Positions 31,950-37,674 of a DNA stretch of 37,674 nucleotides are shown here, piece after piece. The translations under genes and the position numbers were made by a program. Positions within the stretch are counted from its first letter, which is position 1. The number at the start of each line of letters is the position of its first letter. The notes beneath the pieces were generated by a model that saw only the letters and a list, made by a program, of their open reading frames with translations, was not told where the DNA came from and did no database searches. Origin of the DNA: Candidatus Woesearchaeota archaeon (GTDB taxonomy: Archaea; Nanobdellota; Nanobdellia; Woesearchaeales; 21-14-0-10-32-9); NCBI GenBank assembly GCA_021735165.1, contig JAIPHP010000013.1, positions 1 to 37,674 on the forward strand, read 5' to 3'.

Positions 31950-32954
31950 ATGGCAAAAATAGGAATAATAGGTGTGGGCGCATTTGGATTTGCTTTTCTC
32001 AAATATTTAGATACTCTAAAAAAACACGAACTAATGTGCTACGATTTAAACAAAGAAATAATGACCCACATACAAAAAAGAAACTGCCACCCACACTTTC
32101 ACAACTGCATAAAACTCTCAAAACAAACAAAAATAGCAAAAACACCAACACAAATAATACAAGAAAACGAAATAATAATCATATGCACAAATAGCAACGC
32201 ATTTCCCCAAATAACAAAAACAATAACTCAAAACAACACCAAACAAAAAATAATAATAAACATAAGCAAAGGACTTGAAAAAACAGGAAAAACACTATAC
32301 ACAACACTAAAACAAAACAAAAACTTCAAAGGAAACTACGCATACCTATCAGGCGGAACAACCGCAAACTCATTTCTAAACAACCAACCAATAGCAATGT
32401 CCATAGCAACCACAAACACAAAAACAACAAACAAAATAATAAAAGAAATATCCTCAAAAAAACTAAAAATAACAAAAGAAAACGATATCTTAGGCCAAGA
32501 ATACGCTGCAGCACTAAAAAATATAATAAGCCTATGGAAAGGCCTACTTGCAGGACTAGGATACCAAAAAAGCACACAAGCATATCTCTTAACAGAACTA
32601 TGCGAAGAAATAATAAACTACGCAACTAAAAAAGGTGCAAAAAAAACAACCTTCTCAACCACAAACCACAGCTGGATGACAGACATAATACTAAGCACAG
32701 ACGGAGAAACAAGAAACTACACTTTCGGAAAATTAGTAGGAGAACAAAAAAACATAAAAAAAACACTGAACACATATGAAAAAGAAAAAAAATTACTAGA
32801 AGGCATACAAACACTCAAAATAATATCAAAACACGAAAAAACACGAAAAAACACGATAATAAAAACACTAACAAACATATTCATAAAAGAAAAAAACCCA
32901 CATCAACAAATACTAAAATACCTAAATCAACCACCAGCACAAAAAAACACTTAA
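31950..32954 (+). CDS. gpsA: GpsA-like NAD(P)-dependent glycerol-3-phosphate dehydrogenase
   Basis: The product is 334 residues, normal for the family. The Rossmann motif is G8-V-G10-A-F-G13 (IIGVGAFGFAFL), followed by IINISKGLEKTGKTLY, the LSGGTTANSFL loop and EYAAALKNIISLWKGLLAGLGY with the catalytic Lys near 190. The C-terminal part (TDIILSTDGETRNYTFGKLVGE) resembles the GDLxxT-SRNxxxG region, somewhat degenerate. It should interconvert dihydroxyacetone phosphate and glycerol-3-phosphate, the bacterial-type stereoisomer, whereas archaeal lipids use glycerol-1-phosphate from an unrelated enzyme. It has its own leaderless promoter. A catabolic or shuttle role is as possible as lipid synthesis. 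Confidence 0.82.
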   Translation: MAKIGIIGVGAFGFAFLKYLDTLKKHELMCYDLNKEIMTHIQKRNCHPHFHNCIKLSKQTKIAKTPTQIIQENEIIIICTNSNAFPQITKTITQNNTKQKIIINISKGLEKTGKTLYTTLKQNKNFKGNYAYLSGGTTANSFLNNQPIAMSIATTNTKTTNKIIKEISSKKLKITKENDILGQEYAAALKNIISLWKGLLAGLGYQKSTQAYLLTELCEEIINYATKKGAKKTTFSTTNHSWMTDIILSTDGETRNYTFGKLVGEQKNIKKTLNTYEKEKKLLEGIQTLKIISKHEKTRKNTIIKTLTNIFIKEKNPHQQILKYLNQPPAQKNT

Positions 32955-33124
32955 AACAAACAAAATTAAGAAAAAAACAACAAATTTTCACAAATATCTG
33001 TATTTTATATTTAACCAACAAAAAACAACACAAATTACACAAATCACCGACCAATTAAGGAAAATATTTATAAAATAAACACAAGTAATAAATAAAAAGT
33101 TCTTCACTGAGGCGAACCAAAAAA

Positions 33125-34930
33125 ATGGCAAAGAAAAAACAACAAGAAAACAATCAAATAGACACAATGCAAAACATACCAGACGAAACAAAACAAAAAC
33201 TTGAACAAATCAAAAACAAACTAGAAAAATACAAAGAAAAACTACTAGAAAGATTCGAAGAATACATAATGGGAATATCCCTATTACCGCCAAGCAAAGA
33301 CGACGAAAACAAAGAAAAAATAAACGTTCTAATACTAGTAGACGACTCAGATAGCCAAAAAATGAGCAAAGAAGAACTAAGAGAAAAACTACAAACCATA
33401 ATGACCGAAACAGCCAAAAAAATAGATGAAACACTAAACCCAGAAGTACTAATTCTAACAGAACTATGGCAAAACTGCTACGATGCAAAATACGAAATAC
33501 TGCAACTAATAGCAAACAGCGCACCAATACACGACAAAGGAATGCTACAAGCAATAAAACTAACAGAAATACACAAAACAATGGTTCTAAAAAAATTCGA
33601 AAAATACATAGTCTCATACGTATTAGCAGGAAGCCTTGTACAAGGAAAAGCAACACCAGAATCAGACATAGACGTATTCATAGTAATAGATGACACAGAT
33701 GTCAAAAAAATGACAAGAGCCGAACTAAAAGACAAACTAAGAGCAATAATAATAGGTATGGGTATAGACGCAGGAAAAATGACAGGAATTGAAAACAAAA
33801 TCAACATCCAAACATACATACTAACAGACTTTTGGGAAAACATAAAAGAAGCAAACCCAGTCATATTCACATTCCTAAGAGACGGCATACCACTATATGA
33901 CAGAGGAATATTCATGCCCTGGAAACAATTACTACAAATGGGAAGAATAAAACCAAGCCCAGAAGCAATAGATATGTTCATGCACACAGGCGACCAAATG
34001 CTAGAAAGAGTAAAATACAAACTAAAAGAAATAGGAACTGAAGACTTCTTTTGGTCAACACTAACACCAAGCCAAGCCGCACTAATGATGTACGGACTAC
34101 CACCCCCAACACCAAAAGAAACCCCTCAAGTGCTAAGAGAAATATTCGTAAAAAAAGAAAAATTACTAGAAGACAAATACGTAAAAATAATGGAAAAAAT
34201 ATTAAAAGTAAGAAAAGAAATAGAACACGGAACAAAAAAAGAAATAACAGGAAAAGAACTAGATGAACTATATCAAGGATCACTAGAATACCTAGAACGA
34301 ATGAAAAAACTATTCGCAGACATAGAAAAATACAAACAAGAAGAAGAAATAACAAAAACATATGAAGAAGTAACAATAGCAACAAAAAACCTAATACAAC
34401 TAGAAACTGGAAAAAAAGACATTAACGATAAAGACATACAAACAAACTTCAAAAAATACATAGTACAAAAAGGAATACTAGGAACAGACCAACAAGAACA
34501 ACTAAAAAACATAATAAAAGCAAAAGAAGAATACGACAAAGGACAAAAAACAAAATCAGAATCACTAACCGCAGTAAAACAAGGAAACGCACTACTACGC
34601 ACAATAATAGAACAAATACAAAGAATAAGAAGTAGAGACCTAGAAAAAGCAAAAATAAGAGTAAAAATTGGAAAAACATACGGTGAACTAATAATGCTAA
34701 AAGACAAAATATTCATAATAAACGACATAGACAACCCAGAAAAAGAAATACAACAAGGAACAATAACAAATACAGGAAAAATAGAAAAAATAAAAACAAG
34801 CTCACTACAAGAATTAGAAGCAGAACTAATGAACACCAAAACACCAGAAAAAAAATATATCAAACCACAATTTTTCGACTCAATAAAAGAACTACTAGGA
34901 AAAGACATAGAATTCCTAGTAAACTACTAG
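33125..34930 (+). CDS. Tandem nucleotidyltransferase-fold protein with HEPN-like RxxxxH motif
   Basis: The product is 601 residues. Two related pol-beta-type nucleotidyltransferase units occur in tandem. The second (about 150-270) is intact: G169-S170 and, ten residues on, D181-I-D183 (LAGSLVQGKATPESDIDVFIVIDD), the metal-binding signature. The first (about 30-150) aligns (VLILVDDSDSQKM with VFIVIDDTDVKKM; LTELW with LTDFW) but has I51, K65 and N67 in place of G169, D181 and D183, so it is probably inactive. A helical segment (340-400) includes R363-KEIE-H368, matching the HEPN RNase Rx4H motif. The C-terminus (400-601) is helical, then beta. GAGGCGA precedes the ATG. First gene of an operon with the CBS gene and uppS. 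Confidence 0.78.
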   Translation: MAKKKQQENNQIDTMQNIPDETKQKLEQIKNKLEKYKEKLLERFEEYIMGISLLPPSKDDENKEKINVLILVDDSDSQKMSKEELREKLQTIMTETAKKIDETLNPEVLILTELWQNCYDAKYEILQLIANSAPIHDKGMLQAIKLTEIHKTMVLKKFEKYIVSYVLAGSLVQGKATPESDIDVFIVIDDTDVKKMTRAELKDKLRAIIIGMGIDAGKMTGIENKINIQTYILTDFWENIKEANPVIFTFLRDGIPLYDRGIFMPWKQLLQMGRIKPSPEAIDMFMHTGDQMLERVKYKLKEIGTEDFFWSTLTPSQAALMMYGLPPPTPKETPQVLREIFVKKEKLLEDKYVKIMEKILKVRKEIEHGTKKEITGKELDELYQGSLEYLERMKKLFADIEKYKQEEEITKTYEEVTIATKNLIQLETGKKDINDKDIQTNFKKYIVQKGILGTDQQEQLKNIIKAKEEYDKGQKTKSESLTAVKQGNALLRTIIEQIQRIRSRDLEKAKIRVKIGKTYGELIMLKDKIFIINDIDNPEKEIQQGTITNTGKIEKIKTSSLQELEAELMNTKTPEKKYIKPQFFDSIKELLGKDIEFLVNY

Positions 34931-34946
34931 AAAAAAGGTGAACTAA

Positions 34947-35420
34947 ATGGAAACAGGATACACCGTAATGGATATCATGACTACAAAACCAATCAAAATA
35001 GATCAAGAAAGCACAGCGCAACAAGCAGCCAAACTAATGAAAGAAAAAGATGTAAGCAGTCTGATAGTAACAAATAATGACGAACTAATAGGAATAATAA
35101 CCGAAGAAGACTTCACATACAAAATAGTTGCACAAAACGAAAAAGCAAACGAAATAAAAATAAAAGAAATAATGACAGGAAAAAAAGAACTAAAAACTAT
35201 AACTCCTGACAAAGACATACAAGAAGCAATAAAATTAATGAACGAATACGAAGTAAGAAGATTGCCAGTAGTCCACAACGGAGAACTAAAAGGCCTACTA
35301 ACAAACAAAGACATATTAAAAATAGAACCAACACTATTTGAAATAACAGTCGATAAAATAATGCTTAGAGAAGAAGAAAGAAAACTACTCAATACAACAG
35401 AAAACCCCTACGAAGAATGA
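34947..35420 (+). CDS. CBS-domain pair protein
   Basis: The product is 157 residues and consists of two CBS motifs: residues about 5-65 (VMDIMTTKPIKIDQESTAQQAA, SLIVTNNDELIGIITEEDF) and 75-130 (IMTGKKELKTITPDKDIQEAI, LPVVHNGELKGLLTNKDIL). Such pairs bind adenosine nucleotides and regulate partner proteins. No other domain is attached, so it is probably a free regulatory subunit. AAAGGTG lies 7 nt before the ATG, and 16 bp separate it from the nucleotidyltransferase upstream and from uppS downstream. The operon suggests it senses nucleotide state for one of these, but this is inference. Confidence 0.87.
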   Translation: METGYTVMDIMTTKPIKIDQESTAQQAAKLMKEKDVSSLIVTNNDELIGIITEEDFTYKIVAQNEKANEIKIKEIMTGKKELKTITPDKDIQEAIKLMNEYEVRRLPVVHNGELKGLLTNKDILKIEPTLFEITVDKIMLREEERKLLNTTENPYEE

Positions 35421-35436
35421 AAAAATAACTAAGAAA

Positions 35437-36141
35437 ATGACAGAAAAAAACTACCCAAAACACATAGGGATAATTCTTGACGGAAATCGAAGATTCGCAA
35501 AAAAATTAAATCTAGACCCCTGGAAAGGCCACGAATACGGAGAAAAAAAAGTACAAGCACTACTAGAATGGGCAAAAAAACTAGACATAAACGAAATAAC
35601 ACTATATGCATTCTCAATGCAAAACTTCAAAAGACCTAAAACAGAATTCGAATACTTAATGAAACTATTCTTACACGCAGGAAAAACACTATTAAAAAAA
35701 CACGAAGAACAAAAAGAACTACCCGAAATAAAATACATAGGAAGAACACACTTATTTTCAAAAGAAATACAAGACCTAATAAAAAAAATAGAAACCATAA
35801 CAAAAAACAAATCAAAATACAAACTAAACATAGCATTCGGATATGGAGGCAGAGAAGAAATAGAAGATACAACTAAAAAAATAGCAAAAGAAATAAAAGA
35901 AGGCAAAATAGAACCTGAAGACATAACCCAAGAACTAATACAAAAAAACTTATATTTACAATCAGAACCAGACCTAATAATAAGAACTGGTGGAGAAAAA
36001 AGAACATCAAACTTTCTGCCATGGCAATCAAACTACAGCGAATGGCTTTTTCTAAATAAAACATGGCCAGAATTCGAAGAAGAAGACCTAATAAAAGCAT
36101 GTGAAGACTACTCAAAAAGACAACGAAGATATGGAAAATAA
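35437..36141 (+). CDS. uppS: Polyprenyl (undecaprenyl-type) diphosphate synthase, cis-prenyltransferase
   Basis: The product is 234 residues, normal length. Conserved regions are HIGIILDGNRRFAKKL (9-24; catalytic D15, N17, R18-R19), YAFSMQNFKRPKTE, FGYGGREEI, and RTGGEKRTSNFLPWQSNYSEW near the C-terminus, which binds the diphosphate. It condenses isopentenyl diphosphate units in cis to make the long-chain lipid carrier used for glycosylation. In archaea the carrier is dolichol-like, made by the same family. The ATG is 16 bp after the CBS gene stop without a clear SD, so it is likely read through the same transcript. It converges on the small membrane gene with a 10-bp gap. Confidence 0.93.
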   Translation: MTEKNYPKHIGIILDGNRRFAKKLNLDPWKGHEYGEKKVQALLEWAKKLDINEITLYAFSMQNFKRPKTEFEYLMKLFLHAGKTLLKKHEEQKELPEIKYIGRTHLFSKEIQDLIKKIETITKNKSKYKLNIAFGYGGREEIEDTTKKIAKEIKEGKIEPEDITQELIQKNLYLQSEPDLIIRTGGEKRTSNFLPWQSNYSEWLFLNKTWPEFEEEDLIKACEDYSKRQRRYGK

Positions 36142-36151
36142 AACCAAAAAA

Positions 36152-36388
36152 CTAGTCTTTATCTACACCTTTAAATTTACAATACAAACATGAAACAAAC
36201 GTCCCTAAAACACTGCCAAAAACTCCGCAACAACCACCAAAATCATAAGACTCCTTACTATTAACGTCTCCACCAGAAAAATAATTAACAACATTATACG
36301 CTAAATAACCCCCAAAAAAACCAACAATTGCACCAACTCCTAAATACTCATCCACTTTTTTCTCTAAAGATAAATTTTTATCATCCAT
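36152..36388 (-). CDS. Small Gly- and Cys-rich membrane protein
   Basis: The product is about 78 residues, starting MDDKNLSLEKKVDEYL. Two hydrophobic segments, GVGAIVGFFGGYLAYNVV and CCGVFGSVLGTFVSCLYC, are rich in small residues that allow tight packing. Three Cys lie in or near the second helix. The start at 36388 is preferred to ATG 36403 because the TATA box (TTTTTTATATTT, 36408-36419 on the minus strand) is 25 bp upstream, matching leaderless promoters nearby. Function unknown. Confidence 0.55.
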   Translation of the reverse strand: MDDKNLSLEKKVDEYLGVGAIVGFFGGYLAYNVVNYFSGGDVNSKESYDFGGCCGVFGSVLGTFVSCLYCKFKGVDKD

Positions 36389-36433
36389 AAATGAAGAAAA
36401 CATTAGAAATATAAAAAAGTAACGGTAAAAACA

Positions 36434-37168
36434 CTACGTTTTCTGAATAACAAAAATGTACCAAGGTTTATTTTTAGGTTTTTTGCGACTAATGGAAAAA
36501 TCATAATAAATTTTGAACTTTAAACCTAAATTTTTTAACAAACCTTTAATTTTATCAACATCGAAAATAAAATTATCATACTCAAATTCAATAATATTCC
36601 TTTGCGTAGTTTTCTTCTTAAACACAGTCAAAACTTGTTGCACTCTTGCTTTATTAGAACTTAACAAATAAGACATATCTGCCTTAGAAATAAAATACTT
36701 TCCAACATCATATTTACGAATTCCAAAGAATTCTTTATGCCAATTATCTATTGTATGTACGCAATCAAAAATAATCAAACCACCAACATTAAGATTATCT
36801 AAGTAAGATAAGACCATCTTCTTCAAATCAGTATAACCATTTAAATGACTGATAGAATTAAACATAGTGATTATACAATCAGCATTCTTCTTCATGCAAA
36901 GATTCCGCATATCTTGCTTATATGCCTTTAAACCCTTTTTTCTAGCAATTTTTAACATTCCATCATGCAAATCCACGCCTATAACATCAAAACCCTTCTT
37001 TTTCAAAAGAATACTATGAGATCCACTACCGCACGCAACATCATATATTAATTTAGTATTTTTGTTGTGCTTTTTTAAAACATCACAAATAAAATCAACT
37101 TCTTTTTCATAATTTTTAATAGAGTAAGTCAAATCAACAAAATAAGCATACTTATCATACATATCCAT
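36434..37168 (-). CDS. Class I SAM-dependent methyltransferase
   Basis: The product is 244 residues. Motif I is YDVACGSGSHSILLKKKGFDVIGVDLHDGMLKIARKK, typical of the Rossmann-like SAM fold, with the acidic ribose-binding residue in GVDLH. The motif at IITMFNSISHLNGYTDLKKM is the usual NSISHL post-motif region, and GGLIIFDCVH follows. The substrate is unknown; the C-terminal part (about 160-244) is variable. There is a TATA box TTTTTATAATC about 25 bp upstream of the ATG (37188-37198), so the transcript is likely leaderless. It lies downstream of rpoL on the same strand but with its own promoter. Confidence 0.87.
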   Translation of the reverse strand: MDMYDKYAYFVDLTYSIKNYEKEVDFICDVLKKHNKNTKLIYDVACGSGSHSILLKKKGFDVIGVDLHDGMLKIARKKGLKAYKQDMRNLCMKKNADCIITMFNSISHLNGYTDLKKMVLSYLDNLNVGGLIIFDCVHTIDNWHKEFFGIRKYDVGKYFISKADMSYLLSSNKARVQQVLTVFKKKTTQRNIIEFEYDNFIFDVDKIKGLLKNLGLKFKIYYDFSISRKKPKNKPWYIFVIQKT

Positions 37169-37208
37169 GGAACAAGCAATTTAAACAGATTATAAAAATA
37201 TTTCTAAA

Positions 37209-37484
37209 TTATTTCATAGCCTTAAAAGCTTTCAGAAAATCATTATTGTGCTTCTTTAAAGCTTTCAAAGCATTATCAAGAACATCTCTAGGCTTAGAAG
37301 ACTTCTCTGTTTCAACAAAAAACTTGGTAACGCCACTTAAAGGATGCGTAATATTATAAGCAGCAACAGTTACAGAACTGTCATTTCTTAGTTCATCTTT
37401 TAAAGCATTACAAAAAGTATGACCTAAACCTTCGATTTCAAAAACAAACCTATTAGCCTTATCTTCAACAACCTTAATTTCCAT
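37209..37484 (-). CDS. rpoL: DNA-directed RNA polymerase subunit L (Rpo11)
   Basis: The product is 91 residues, the normal size for archaeal Rpo11, homologous to eukaryotic Rpb11 and bacterial alpha N-terminal domain. The conserved region LGHTFCNALKDEL (20-32) and the following VTVAAYNITHPL give the assignment; this dimerises with Rpo3 to nucleate the polymerase. It is the clearest archaeal marker in the window. A TATA box CTTTATAAA (37507-37515) is 27 bp upstream of the ATG, so it has its own leaderless promoter. Confidence 0.92.
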   Translation of the reverse strand: MEIKVVEDKANRFVFEIEGLGHTFCNALKDELRNDSSVTVAAYNITHPLSGVTKFFVETEKSSKPRDVLDNALKALKKHNNDFLKAFKAMK

Positions 37485-37506
37485 ACTCTAAAGGAAAAGA
37501 TAATTG

Positions 37507-37515
37507 TTTATAAAG
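37507..37515 (-). promoter_or_regulatory. TATA box of rpoL
   Basis: CTTTATAAA on the minus strand is centred 27 bp upstream of the rpoL ATG. Confidence 0.5.
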
Positions 37516-37588
37516 TTAACTATTCTTTTGAATTATGTGTTATCCTGTAAGTATTTCCCTTCGATACCTTTTTTCGTTTTATCATTTA

Positions 37589-37674
37589 TTAAACCTCCGC
37601 TTTCAACTTTCGTTGAAAGGCTTGTTCTGGTGTTTCCAGAACATTAAATCTAAGAGCCATGTGTGGCCTTATTT
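37589..37674 (-). CDS. C-terminal end of a DDE (rve-type) transposase, cut by the window edge
   Basis: Reading from the edge to the TAA at 37589-37591, the frame gives RPHMALRFNVLETPEQAF then QRKLKAEV. RPH-x-AL...TPEQAF is the usual C-terminus of IS481/IS3-type integrase-core transposases (typically RPHSAL-x5-TP). The catalytic domain lies beyond the window. The end of the frame (AGCGGAGGTTTAATA on the minus strand) resembles part of repeat B at about 12666-12683 (AGCGGAAGGGGTTTAATA). Whether the element is intact cannot be seen. Confidence 0.7.
   Translation of the reverse strand, partial: IRPHMALRFNVLETPEQAFQRKLKAEV

Overview
The window is A+T-rich archaeal DNA, most likely from a small-genome DPANN-type archaeon (Woesearchaeota/Pacearchaeota-like). 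The direct evidence for Archaea is the RNA polymerase subunit L (Rpo11) gene, a tRNA-Val interrupted in its T-loop by an intron with a bulge-helix-bulge geometry, a XerA-type recombinase, and many genes whose start codon lies only 25-31 bp from a TATA box (leaderless transcription). Operon-internal genes have Shine-Dalgarno motifs instead. The lineage below Archaea is an inference from gene style, chiefly proteins with an N-terminal KKRGQATIF helix and Cys-rich lipoproteins, and was not tested by a search. There is no rRNA and no CRISPR array.

Layout. 1-2.7 kb is an accessory-looking edge. It holds the start of a truncated exported protein, a two-gene lipoprotein cassette bounded by two nested inverted repeats and an outer direct repeat, a XerA-type tyrosine recombinase, and a repeat-rich spacer. 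2.8-7.7 kb carries a metallophosphoesterase, an unknown gene overlapping a tRNA-dihydrouridine synthase, a CPA1 antiporter and a small membrane protein. 7.8-12.4 kb carries a CPA2/Kef-type antiporter, a TctA/DUF112-type permease, an FMN reductase, a lipoprotein and the tRNA-Val. 12.4-12.9 kb is non-coding and has three consecutive TTT-loop hairpins plus a second copy of the spacer repeat. 12.9-19.9 kb is DNA metabolism: a DEDDh exonuclease, an RQC-UvrD-HRDC helicase, the B12-dependent ribonucleotide reductase nrdJ and its regulator nrdR, which has a candidate NrdR box over its predicted transcription start.

20-24.4 kb has a short DegT-like protein, a zinc-ribbon protein, methionyl-tRNA synthetase and an unknown convergent gene. 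24.5-31 kb is a two-gene operon for a 1393-residue exported protein and a 726-residue protein with a pilin-like N-terminus; this is the best candidate for an uncharacterised surface system. 31-36.1 kb has a divergent pair sharing one TATA box (unknown gene and a GpsA-like dehydrogenase), then an operon of a duplicated nucleotidyltransferase, a CBS-pair protein and a cis-prenyltransferase. 36.1-37.7 kb has a small membrane protein, a methyltransferase, rpoL and the 3' end of a DDE transposase cut by the window edge.

Functional links. nrdR-nrdJ is a self-contained dNTP module, next to repair-type nuclease and helicase genes. The two antiporters, the permease and the small membrane protein make an ion/solute transport cluster. 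UppS would supply polyprenyl carrier lipid for surface glycosylation, and GpsA would make glycerol-3-phosphate. Composition is uneven: from about 21.5 kb rightwards the + strand is C-rich and G-poor even under minus-strand genes, whereas 9.9-20 kb is not, and a ~1.3 kb block inside the giant surface gene departs from its flanks.
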